Below are positions 9,786-17,918 of a DNA stretch of 64,000 nt, piece by piece. The stretch comes from Acidisoma sp. PAMC 29798. Lineage in GTDB: Bacteria; Pseudomonadota; Alphaproteobacteria; Acetobacterales; Acetobacteraceae. The DNA lies in NCBI RefSeq assembly GCF_030252425.1, contig NZ_CP126994.1, forward strand, positions 1,674,001-1,738,000, in the 5' to 3' direction. Positions within the stretch are counted from its first letter, which is position 1. Each line of letters begins with the position of its first letter. The notes beneath the pieces were generated by a model. The model ran no database searches, was not told where the DNA came from, and saw nothing but the letters and a program-made list of their open reading frames with translations. The translations under genes and the position numbers were made by a program.

Positions 9786-10649
9786 TTACTGTGCCACGAC
9801 CTTGCGGTAGAGATGCCAACTGGCATGACCCAGAACAGGCATGACCACCGCCAGGCCCACGAACAAGGGAATTGAGCCAAGGACCAGCCCGACGGTGATG
9901 ATGCCAGCCCACAGCGCCATTGGCACAGGGTTTGTCGTCATGGCCCGGATCGAGGTTCGCATCGCCGTCATGACATGCACATGGCGGTCGAGCAGCACCG
10001 GAAACGAGATGACGCTGATCGAGAGAACGACGAGGGCAAAGACGAAGCCTGCGCTAACGCCGATGGTAATCAGTTCCCAGCCTGCGCCCGTGAACAACAG
10101 GGTGTGCAGGAACGCGCCGATGGATGCTGGCGCCAGAGCGCCGATCGTGCCGCTATAGATCGCGGCAGCCACGAGTTGCCAGATCAGGAAGACGATCACC
10201 AGAATAAACGCGAGGGCGAAAATCGCCCCGATCGATGGGGAGCGTACGACGCTCAGGGCATCCGGCCATCTCACCGTTAAGCCGTGCTCCCTCCGACGGC
10301 TCATTTCGTTCATGCCTATGGCGGCAATTGGCCCGACCAAGGCCAATCCGCCGGCCAAGGGAAACAGCCATTGCAGACCCTCGCCGAAGGAAAGGCCGGC
10401 GAGCACGAGGCCCACGACCGGATAGATGATGCAGAGGAAAATAACGTCGGTGCGAATAGCCGCGAAGTCCCGCAACCCGGCCCGAAGGGCTTCCCACACG
10501 TCGGCGGTGCCGATGTGCCGAACGACCGGCGCTGCACTTTCGGTCTTGGTCTGGGGGAGGTAGCCATCGCCTTGGGCCGAACCGACCGTACCGTATGACA
10601 GCCTGATTTGGTCCCACAGCCACAGGACCGGATTTTGTATGACCGCCAT
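9786..10649 (-). CDS. DUF2189 integral membrane protein
   Basis: A 287-residue protein with about six hydrophobic segments. After an N-terminal polar region comes the DUF2189 pattern: a segment starting ADVWEALRAGLRDF, a first helix, a GPIAAIGMNEMSRRREHG loop, then paired helices and a short basic tail. The family is of unknown role and is often found near respiratory oxidase genes. ATG at 10649 has a strong ribosome-binding site (AGGGAGG) seven bases upstream. It converges on the ctrA-like gene. Confidence 0.82.
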   Translation of the reverse strand: MAVIQNPVLWLWDQIRLSYGTVGSAQGDGYLPQTKTESAAPVVRHIGTADVWEALRAGLRDFAAIRTDVIFLCIIYPVVGLVLAGLSFGEGLQWLFPLAGGLALVGPIAAIGMNEMSRRREHGLTVRWPDALSVVRSPSIGAIFALAFILVIVFLIWQLVAAAIYSGTIGALAPASIGAFLHTLLFTGAGWELITIGVSAGFVFALVVLSISVISFPVLLDRHVHVMTAMRTSIRAMTTNPVPMALWAGIITVGLVLGSIPLFVGLAVVMPVLGHASWHLYRKVVAQ

Positions 10650-11042
10650 GCCGCGCCTCCCTTGGAGCCGGACGGCGTTACAGGAGCCGACCTGATGCGA
10701 CGTGAAGTCTACACGCCAGAGAGCGTGTCGTCGCTCACGATTACGGGAGACGGGGTGACTTTGTCATTGGCAGATTGCGACACCGGCTAGACCAATGATG
10801 CCGCAATGGAGCAGCCTGGGCGCTGGCGCCTGCGTCGACGCCCTTCTATAGCTGGACGAACAAAGCGGCCGCTCGTGAACAATAAAACGCGGCAGGGTGG
10901 GATGGACACAGAATGGAATAGGCGTGCTGCCCGCTGGTAAATTCGCGATTGCCCGCGCGTTTGGCCGCTGACGGCTAACGTCGCCGAGCATGACGGCAAG
11001 ATATCGACAATAAAAAATTCAAAAATCCAAGGTATCGTTTGA
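10650..11042. other. intergenic stretch, no gene seen
   Basis: About 390 bases between the DUF2189 gene and a dehydrogenase remnant. Open frames here are short and unlike any family. The last 60 bases are AT-rich (poly-A run near 11010-11020) compared with the surroundings, which could hold a promoter or simply mark decayed DNA. Confidence 0.5.
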
Positions 11043-11168
11043 ATGCATCAAATCAAAGATCAAACGCGGCAGTTGCAGCTGGTGCTTTACCCTTCGCAGC
11101 ACAGCGCGTTTTTCATCACCGGCCAAGTCGTTGTCATCGACGGTGGCGGCTTTGAGGCCGATGCCTGA
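11043..11168 (+). pseudogene. 3' remnant of a short-chain dehydrogenase/reductase gene
   Basis: A 41-codon frame whose second half, AFFITGQVVVIDGGGFEADA, matches the C-terminal end of SDR enzymes (the hTGQ-vhVDGG pattern after the substrate-binding helix). Nothing upstream carries the Rossmann TGxxxGxG or the catalytic YxxxK, so only the tail of the gene remains. The flanking upstream DNA is unlike a coding region. It sits nine bases before the next gene, so the original dehydrogenase was probably the first gene of the unit that follows. Confidence 0.6.
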
Positions 11169-11177
11169 GACGGCGGC

Positions 11178-11738
11178 ATGAGCAATATCGATCTGACGCG
11201 ACAATCGCTTCGGCGGGTCGAGGAGCGGCGACCTGATATCCCGCTATTCTGTGCGCCCGTGGCGCCGCCGGACCTGTGGACCCCCGAGGGCGAGACGGGG
11301 CTGGACGATGCGACGCTTGCCTATGTCCTCGCTGCGCGGCCGGCTTTTGATTTGCTGCGCGCGGCATCCGGCCAACTCGCGGCGCTACTGGTTCTGGCGG
11401 CGGCCGGCGGGCGCAGCGCGCAGGACAATCCGGTCTTTGCCCTCGCCCAAACAGCGCAAGCAGAGGCGCGCGATAGGATCGGCGCTCTGCGCCCGGGGCG
11501 GGGCGGGGCGCATCATCGCCTCCATCTCCGCGCCTGCTCCGATGCGCTGGATGCGGCCTGCCGGGAAGCCGCGCTGCATCTGCACGAGGGGCAAGACGAG
11601 CGGGCGCTGACCCTGCTGCGTGAAGGCTTACGGCACCTTCATTTCGCCGCCGGCGCCCTGCCGGGCTTCGAAGTCGTGGCGTTCAACCAATCCTGCTGCG
11701 CGGCGCACAGACAACCACGGGAGACCACCAATGGCTGA
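11178..11738 (+). CDS. hypothetical protein, helical, upstream of lactonase-like gene
   Basis: A 186-residue, Ala/Leu/Arg-rich, mostly helical protein without signal peptide or membrane segments. I do not recognise a family. It overlaps the start of the following metallo-hydrolase by eight bases, so the two are coupled, and it is preceded by the dehydrogenase remnant. The weak ribosome-binding site makes the exact start uncertain. It could be an accessory or substrate-specific partner of the hydrolase; that is inference from context only. Confidence 0.6.
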   Translation: MSNIDLTRQSLRRVEERRPDIPLFCAPVAPPDLWTPEGETGLDDATLAYVLAARPAFDLLRAASGQLAALLVLAAAGGRSAQDNPVFALAQTAQAEARDRIGALRPGRGGAHHRLHLRACSDALDAACREAALHLHEGQDERALTLLREGLRHLHFAAGALPGFEVVAFNQSCCAAHRQPRETTNG

Positions 11739-12609
11739 CTATTCGATCTGGATCATGGAATATGCCTTCATGCCGACCGCGCCGGTCAGCGTGATGGTCT
11801 ATGGGGCGCATAACCAGGGCACCCGAAAGATGCCGTATGGCTATGTCCTCATCAAAGGCCGAGGCACGCTCGCCATGGTCGATGTTGGGTACAATCACAA
11901 GGAGTATGGGCAAGTCCTGGCGGAGAAGTTCGACGTTCATGGCTGGCAGCCCGCCGATGTGGTTTTGGCCGAGGCCGGGGTGAAGCCATCGGATGTCGAG
12001 CATGTCTTCCTGACGCATGCGCATTTCGACCACGCTGGAAATACCGACGCCTTCCCGAACGCGACCTTCTATTTGCAGGAGCGGGAGCTTTCCAAATGGA
12101 TCTGGGCGCTCGCGCTCGATCGCAAATTCCGTTGGCTTCAGGCCGCGACCGATCCTGGTGACATCGCGCGGATCGTCGATCTCGCGCGCCAGGGCCGTCT
12201 CGTTTCCATCGACGGCGACAGGGACGATATCCTTCCCGGCATCGATCTCCGTCTGGCCGCAGACAGCCACACCTGGGGCTCGCAATTCCTGACGATCCGC
12301 AATGATGGCAAGCGCGACAGCGCCGATGCCTGGGTCATGGCCGGGGATCTGGCCTATAGCTACGACAATCTCCGGGGCACCGATCCGGCCGACCCTGGCT
12401 ATGTGCCGCTCGGTCTTGCCATGTGCAGCCAGGAGAATCTCCTGTTCGCGACAGACGCGATGATGGGTGCCGTCGGCGGCGACTACAAGCGCGTCGTTCC
12501 CCCGCATGATCAGGAGGTTGCGGACGTCTTCCCGTCACGCATCACCAAGACCGGCTTGCGGATCAGCGAAATCGCGCTCGCGGACGGGGATACCAGCCTG
12601 GTGTCCTGA
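11731..12609 (+). CDS. MBL-fold hydrolase, N-acyl-homoserine-lactonase family
   Basis: A 292-residue metallo-beta-lactamase-fold enzyme. The zinc motif THAHFDHAGN is present, with further ligands expected in ADSHTWG and in the MAGDLAY segment. The arrangement resembles the AttM/AiiA-like lactonase family, which hydrolyses lactone or cyclic amide rings; true quorum-quenching activity is not shown and many members act on other metabolites. ATG at 11731 is chosen over the longer open frame because it follows a GGAG element and gives the family N-terminus. The unusual opening MADYSIWIMEYAF is typical of a subgroup that lies next to SDR genes. Confidence 0.75.
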   Translation: MADYSIWIMEYAFMPTAPVSVMVYGAHNQGTRKMPYGYVLIKGRGTLAMVDVGYNHKEYGQVLAEKFDVHGWQPADVVLAEAGVKPSDVEHVFLTHAHFDHAGNTDAFPNATFYLQERELSKWIWALALDRKFRWLQAATDPGDIARIVDLARQGRLVSIDGDRDDILPGIDLRLAADSHTWGSQFLTIRNDGKRDSADAWVMAGDLAYSYDNLRGTDPADPGYVPLGLAMCSQENLLFATDAMMGAVGGDYKRVVPPHDQEVADVFPSRITKTGLRISEIALADGDTSLVS

Positions 12610-12709
12610 CAGCAGGCTGTGGCGGGCCATGCCCAATGATGATGAGCACTACGTCTACGCCATAGCCCTATGAACGCACCTAAGCGCGTAAGCCAATGAG
12701 ACACAATCG

Positions 12710-14062
12710 TCAGGCTGCCAGCATGTCGTAATTACGAGTACTGGGCACTACCAGTTGGTCTGCTAACCGTCGCCGCTCGTCGGCCAGACTCCTCGCTCGA
12801 TCAGGGTCGAGAAGTTCAGCGAGGTAGGATAGCGAGACCGGACGCAAGACGACCGAAGCCGGCCGCTTGTTGGACCATGTTACAGGCTGACGAACCTCAA
12901 CGCGCTCGTCACGTGCTTCCGCAGACATTGAGGCATACAGCAGCACGCTAACTTCGCTTGGCGAGGCAAGTGCATAAATTGAAAGTTGATACAGCCATTC
13001 GGCTGGGAGGCTCCTTTCCCAAACGTCGCGATATTTTGCGTCCAGGAAGCCGTGCAACTCTTTGTCGTAGAATAGAGCGTAATCCGGCCGCGGTGCCGGC
13101 GCACGGCGCTGCCTCGGATTGGCGTCAGGCGCATAGGCAAACAAGTTGCGAATCGCTGGTTCGTCCGCGATCCGCGCACCGGCAAGATTATCGTGCAGAA
13201 AGCGGGAGAGCAGACGTTGGAAGAAGACGTTCATATCGAACAGAAAACCGGGCGTCCGGCTCGGCGGTTGTCCCGAATCGAAGGCGATACCCAGGGCGTC
13301 ATGCAGTAGCCGGATGATCGTCAGCGCTGGCCCACAGGATGCGGTCAAGCGGGTTAGGCCACGATCCGCTCGGTCGATATCATCAGCGCCGAGGCTCACC
13401 AAGCGCTCGACATCCCCAAACATCGACGAAAGTTGATGCGCACGCCGTCGTAGGTTCCTGTCCTCAGCAAGTCGCGCCCCAACCTCAAGGCCGGCGCGCA
13501 ATACCTGATTCAAATGCCAGTCAGCTCGACGTTCGAAATGTCTGCAGGGAAGCCGCGCCTCCCGCACGCCGCCTTGGCGGATCATTTGATCTATCAGGAT
13601 GTGGCCGCGCGGGCTCTCCAGATTCTCCGATAATGGGATGTAGCGACGCGCCAGACCCCGGTGTAGTAGTTCCTCCACCTCCGCTGCGAGCAACGAAATC
13701 AGCAAATCGTGTAAACCGTGCCGGGTGGTCGGAGACCTCGTCTCCTCCACCGCCGTGACATCGCGCAACCCATAAGCGTAGCGGAGCAGTCGAGCGAGCG
13801 GCATCGCAGGCAGCTTGGGCCCAATCGCAATGCGAAGCGGCCCCACGTCCACACGGCCGACGAATGATGTGCTGGTGATTTCAAGTCCGTCGTATCCCTC
13901 GCGGATGTCCAATCGTCCACGCAGCGCCTCGGCCAGTCGGCGCGACGCCATGTCGCCCGCTAGAGAACAGCCCCTCAAGCGCGCGTCCTGTGCAGGGCCG
14001 ACTTGGTCCCATTCTGTTAGTTCGACGACGAAAGGGGCCGGACCGTCAGGGTGCGGAGTCAT
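12710..14062 (-). CDS. mcrC: McrC family restriction endonuclease subunit
   Basis: The nuclease partner of McrB. Of its 450 residues the C-terminal half carries the PD-(D/E)xK pattern: RPDY at 325-328 and LDAKYR at 340-345 (D341, K343), preceded by FDMNVFFQ, the equivalent of the family's DMNxLFE. It needs the GTPase McrB to cut modified DNA. ATG at 14062 overlaps the end of mcrB by 17 bases, the usual coupling; the open frame further upstream lies inside mcrB. It converges on the lactonase-like gene with a 100-base gap. Confidence 0.88.
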   Translation of the reverse strand: MTPHPDGPAPFVVELTEWDQVGPAQDARLRGCSLAGDMASRRLAEALRGRLDIREGYDGLEITSTSFVGRVDVGPLRIAIGPKLPAMPLARLLRYAYGLRDVTAVEETRSPTTRHGLHDLLISLLAAEVEELLHRGLARRYIPLSENLESPRGHILIDQMIRQGGVREARLPCRHFERRADWHLNQVLRAGLEVGARLAEDRNLRRRAHQLSSMFGDVERLVSLGADDIDRADRGLTRLTASCGPALTIIRLLHDALGIAFDSGQPPSRTPGFLFDMNVFFQRLLSRFLHDNLAGARIADEPAIRNLFAYAPDANPRQRRAPAPRPDYALFYDKELHGFLDAKYRDVWERSLPAEWLYQLSIYALASPSEVSVLLYASMSAEARDERVEVRQPVTWSNKRPASVVLRPVSLSYLAELLDPDRARSLADERRRLADQLVVPSTRNYDMLAA

Positions 14063-16406
14063 CCTCACCCTCGTTGTCGTCGACAGGGGTATCAGACGGC
14101 TCGCCCGCCAAAGTGCTATCGGCCGGCTCCTGATCAAGTAAAAGTGGCTGCATTTCCTCGAATGACACAGCCTGAATTAGATCTCCTTCCCGATTGGTAC
14201 CAAATATCTCTTCTCTAATACGACCAACCTCCGCATCGACCAGTTCACCGCCAAGTATGTCTCTGAGCATACCAAAATCATCATAACAATATTCTTCGAG
14301 CAAGGGGATTATGTCGTCGCGTAGAATGCGCGAAAACTCTGCTACCGAAGTGATGGGCTGCGGTGGCATTAAATAGGCGTGACCAATCTGAAGGTTGCGT
14401 GCGTCCCGTTTCAGGTGGAGGCGAAGTCTTGTGTTCAGCGCGTCCAGCCAAGCACCAAGCAGTAACCCCCCCGCTTTCCGTCCAGCCAGTAAATTGCTTT
14501 CTGGCATTAATTCGACGAAACCAAACCGCCGCCGAAGTGCGGTATCCATTATAGAAATGGACCGATCCGCCGTGTTCATCGTGCCAATGATGAACACGTT
14601 TTTTGGCACAGCAAAGACTGCCCCGGTGACCGGCAATATGATCTGTCGATCCCGTTTATCGTATTCGATCGCCGTAAGTAGTTCCCCAAAGATGCGTGGT
14701 AGGTCGCCACGGTTAATTTCATCCACGACAAGAAAAAAATGCTGGTTCGATTGCTTGGACGCATCGGCACAGAGACGTTTGAATATACCGTCGCGCGGCT
14801 CGAAAACCATCCGGCCATTTATCGTCGTCGGCCGTAGACCCTCGATGAAATCCTCGTAACCCCACCCAGGATGAAAGGTACAGACACGCACGAGACCGTC
14901 GCCATCGACGACCGTCTTGCGCTCAGATGTGGTCAGATCGACAAAGCTCTTCCGGAACGCATGGCGGGCGGCAAGTTCGTTGGCGACGGCCAACGCCCGG
15001 TAGGTTTTCCCGGTGCCCGGCGGACCATACAATATCACCTGGCCTTTGCGGCGGAGGACGGCTTCGATTCGTAAAGCGAATTGATCAAGCGGCGGCATAG
15101 GTGCGGTTTCGGCCGCCGGAGCAAATGGACGCGGCGCAGATACCGCAGCAGGCAGCGTCCCTCTTCGGGATAACCGCTGCTCAAGCTCAAGCAGGTTGGC
15201 TGCGCTCCTGCCAAGTTCATAAACCGTGGTACGCGGTCCCTCTTGGTCGGGCATTCGCCAGGAGTCGAGGCTAAGCCACTCAACAGGACGTTTGTGTGGG
15301 AAGCCAAGGCTGCCGTCATACTCATAAGGCCCGCGAACTTTCCCTACGCCCAGCACGGTTTGGCCTTCACACGCCAGTACTAAATCTGACTCCGAGATTT
15401 CTTGAGAAAAGTTCAGTATTTCTCCAGCTTTTCTAGACGCGACGCCTGCGTTAGAAGGGTAAGCCGGAAGCAAAAAATCCCGAATTCTATTTTTTGCAGT
15501 GGTCTTGTCCTGACCTATTGCTTCTGACAGATCGGGAACTTGCTCGGACCAACCAATGGACACGAAACCGCCCTCACGCATTTCTGCCCAGTGGCTTCCG
15601 CCGTCACTCCCTTCTGTAGTGCCAACCTTCCAATACCGGTGAAAGGCACCATCACGCCGATTGAGGATTGTGTTGAGTGTCGTGACCGGCACCTCAAGTT
15701 CACGCGCGGCGGCAATGAAACGCCCAGCGCAGATGAAGCGCGGCGAACTGCCATCCAGGATGCCGACTTCATCGGGAGGCATCTGTAAGAGCTTGAAAAG
15801 GTGGAATCGCTGGTAACGGGGGCTATGGTAGTCATCAATGCGGTCAGGGCTGATAAGGAACCAGTATTTGTGAGCCCAGCCGTCGTGCGCCAGTTTTGGG
15901 GCGGCCTTCTCCATGGCAGCTTGAAGTTTAACGTATGCCTCATCCGACGTGTCGCCGATGTCAAGTGACGACAATGCTTCAGCCCCGGCCACCAATTGGT
16001 CTCTCTGATTTCGAGCGAAATCTATGGCGCCCTCAAGCGATAGGACGTTCTGTGCCTTCGGCGATCCCGTCATCCAGGCATTGTCGCTCTGGCGCTGGTA
16101 GATGCCGAATTTTAGCGCTGACCCACCACCAATTCCGCCAAATTGATTGCCGGAGAAATCATCATCGTTCTTGAACTCCAGCCAATAGGCCAAGCACCGA
16201 GTTTCACCCGTCAAGCGCCCGTGCATCAGACGCAGCAGGGCTTCACCGTCGAGATCGCGCAACACGGCTGGTCCAAAGCGCTCACGGAAGAGCGCTGTTT
16301 GCTGCTCGATCTGCAAGTGTGTCAGCAGCTCGCCGGACGCGATGCCGTGGTTAAGCGCAGCTTTCAGTTCATCAAAAATCTGCGGTTCAAGAATTGCTGC
16401 GCTCAT
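14046..16406 (-). CDS. mcrB: McrB family AAA+ GTPase with PUA/EVE-like N-terminal module
   Basis: The motor and DNA-recognition subunit of a type IV (modification-dependent) restriction system, 786 residues. The AAA+ domain has Walker A GPPGTGKT (461-468), Walker B FLVVDEINR (558-566), the McrB signature MNTADRS (610-616) and RRRF as arginine finger. Residues ~257-385 (YWKVGTT, GGFVSIGW, DLVLACEG, GVGKVRGPYEYD, PVEWL) look like a PUA/EVE-type domain, which in related proteins reads modified cytosine. Residues 1-240 form a further conserved N-terminal domain of unknown fold. The last 30 residues are acidic and probably disordered. Coupled to mcrC. Confidence 0.88.
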   Translation of the reverse strand: MSAAILEPQIFDELKAALNHGIASGELLTHLQIEQQTALFRERFGPAVLRDLDGEALLRLMHGRLTGETRCLAYWLEFKNDDDFSGNQFGGIGGGSALKFGIYQRQSDNAWMTGSPKAQNVLSLEGAIDFARNQRDQLVAGAEALSSLDIGDTSDEAYVKLQAAMEKAAPKLAHDGWAHKYWFLISPDRIDDYHSPRYQRFHLFKLLQMPPDEVGILDGSSPRFICAGRFIAAARELEVPVTTLNTILNRRDGAFHRYWKVGTTEGSDGGSHWAEMREGGFVSIGWSEQVPDLSEAIGQDKTTAKNRIRDFLLPAYPSNAGVASRKAGEILNFSQEISESDLVLACEGQTVLGVGKVRGPYEYDGSLGFPHKRPVEWLSLDSWRMPDQEGPRTTVYELGRSAANLLELEQRLSRRGTLPAAVSAPRPFAPAAETAPMPPLDQFALRIEAVLRRKGQVILYGPPGTGKTYRALAVANELAARHAFRKSFVDLTTSERKTVVDGDGLVRVCTFHPGWGYEDFIEGLRPTTINGRMVFEPRDGIFKRLCADASKQSNQHFFLVVDEINRGDLPRIFGELLTAIEYDKRDRQIILPVTGAVFAVPKNVFIIGTMNTADRSISIMDTALRRRFGFVELMPESNLLAGRKAGGLLLGAWLDALNTRLRLHLKRDARNLQIGHAYLMPPQPITSVAEFSRILRDDIIPLLEEYCYDDFGMLRDILGGELVDAEVGRIREEIFGTNREGDLIQAVSFEEMQPLLLDQEPADSTLAGEPSDTPVDDNEGEDDSAP

Positions 16407-16542
16407 TCGGTCCTGTCTATCTCACTGGGTATTCAACCTCGCAGCCAACGGCTCCATTTGACACGCGGTTGATCAAACCTAGCACCGACCCAGCCGGCGT
16501 TCTATGGTCGCCGCTGGTGGCGTGGTATGCCTCGCGGAACAC

Positions 16543-17262
16543 TCACTTGATACCATCGAGCCGAGCTTGGACTCGTGGAACGGACGCCAGAGCCGTGGCG
16601 AAAGCTTGCGCCCTGACCGTCAATTCGGCATCGGGATCGACGACCGTAAACCAGCGCTGGCGTTGCACGTAGGACCGCGATCCCGCTGTGCGGGGCACGG
16701 AGACATTCGTCCGCAGGGTGATGAGGTTCCCGGCATCTGCTTCGACCATCAATCGCCCGTGCAACTGCCGCAGCAGCGCGTCGTGCGTCATGCTTCGGCC
16801 CGGGAAGGTGATGAAGACGATGGCCCGTTCGGGTTTGCGGAGCAGCCGGATTTCCGAGAAGGTCGCATGCTTCTCCGTTTCTCCGCCGACGCCATTGTCC
16901 GGGTCGAGAAATACGATGTCCGCCCCGTCGAGAGCGCTCCGCTTCCGTGTCCCCCACGCGCTCCGCGCGAAACGCGGCGGCATCGGCTCACGATGAAACA
17001 GTGCTCCCTCGGGCCAGATCGCCGCCTGTTCCAGAGCGGCAATGCTGCGTTGGGGCAGCGTGGTGAGCCCCGCGTGAAGCTCTTCATCGAGTAGACGCCA
17101 TGCCGCCTCGTCGCGCCATTCGAGATGCCGTCCATCCGGGCGTCCGTCATCTCCCGGCGCGTAGTACCATGCGATGCCGAGCGTCCGGTCTGCGCCCGCA
17201 AGCGCGCGTAGGAACGCGAATTTGAGAACGTCGCTGACATCGCCGGCATACTGATCGCGCAT
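16543..17262 (-). CDS. conserved hypothetical protein beside McrBC
   Basis: A 239-residue soluble protein starting MRDQYAGDVSDVLKFAFLRAL; the frame is open to 17325, so a start 21 codons further up is possible. It contains a hydrophobic strand followed by FLDPDNGVG and later IVFITFPGRS, an order reminiscent of Rossmann-type enzymes; the opening DVLKF and the DPDN motif faintly resemble RlmJ-like methyltransferases (ADVLKH, DPPY), but no S-adenosylmethionine motif is clear. It lies 136 bases upstream of mcrB on the same strand, within the island. Function unknown; could be island cargo or a defence accessory. Confidence 0.65.
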   Translation of the reverse strand: MRDQYAGDVSDVLKFAFLRALAGADRTLGIAWYYAPGDDGRPDGRHLEWRDEAAWRLLDEELHAGLTTLPQRSIAALEQAAIWPEGALFHREPMPPRFARSAWGTRKRSALDGADIVFLDPDNGVGGETEKHATFSEIRLLRKPERAIVFITFPGRSMTHDALLRQLHGRLMVEADAGNLITLRTNVSVPRTAGSRSYVQRQRWFTVVDPDAELTVRAQAFATALASVPRVQARLDGIK

Positions 17263-17918
17263 TTGGACCCCATGTTCGTCGTCGTCAAATATCCGCCCGA
17301 TTGCACGAGCGTTGCAAAGTCTCACGGCGCCATATCACCACAGAACTCACGCCGGACTGAGAGCGATGTGCAATGCCCCGTTTCGCTTCATTCGTGCCTC
17401 TGCATGACGGCGATCGACACGGCGAGAGCCAAGCGACCGCGAGCTTTTTGACATGCAATCCGTTTGTCGATGGCACGTTTCCGGCAGGCGGACGGTTTAG
17501 GGAACGCAGATGCAAGGTGGTTTGGCTGCAAGTTCTGAGTCGACATTCGCATCATTGTTTTCAGGGTGCTTTGCAGTCAAAACTTAGCGTTGGAGATAGC
17601 GTGAAGGTCAGGGTGGCAGAAAGAAGAGTGATGGCAAGATAAAGCGGATTTTCAATCCGCGCTCCCTTCGGTGGTAAGTGGTTGTCTGCACATTGTTTTT
17701 GAGCCGCTTTACGGCGATGTAGCGGCACTCCGAACGGTGTGCGTGGTGCCGCCTGAGGCACTTTTCTCTTTATTTTCAATGCAAAAGTGGGTGGCGCTCG
17801 CAAGGTGCCGCGTGGCACGTCCCGCTGTTTCTACGCTACAGCAAGTCTTTTTACGCCACACCACGATGAGTGCTTTCGAGGTCTTGCGCATCCCGAATCC
17901 GATGCTGATCGTCCTGTC
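17263..17918. other. intergenic region upstream of the relaxase, candidate oriT/promoter
   Basis: The gap between the hypothetical gene and the relaxase start is longer than any other in the island. It contains a perfect hairpin at 17644-17660 (GCGGATT, TTC loop, AATCCGC) and a less GC-rich stretch around 17500-17720. Relaxase genes commonly lie next to their own origin of transfer, so an oriT here is plausible. No nick-site consensus is convincing. The relaxase frame is open back to 17787 but that part reads like non-coding DNA. Confidence 0.4.
17644..17660. repeat. perfect 7-bp inverted repeat with TTC loop
   Basis: Arms GCGGATT (17644-17650) and AATCCGC (17654-17660). Read on the minus strand it differs by one base from the anticodon arm of a bacterial tRNA-Phe(GAA), but no acceptor, D or T arm surrounds it. 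It could be a transfer-origin hairpin, a terminator-like stem (no T tract), or a scar from a tRNA-associated site. Confidence 0.45.

Noticed and set aside
17644-17660. A tRNA-Phe gene or fragment
   Set aside because: Only the anticodon-arm-like hairpin is there; no D, T or acceptor stems could be found around it.
17787-17918. Upstream extension of the relaxase frame
   Set aside because: Its residues do not look like the family N-terminus; ATG 17919 gives the typical start.
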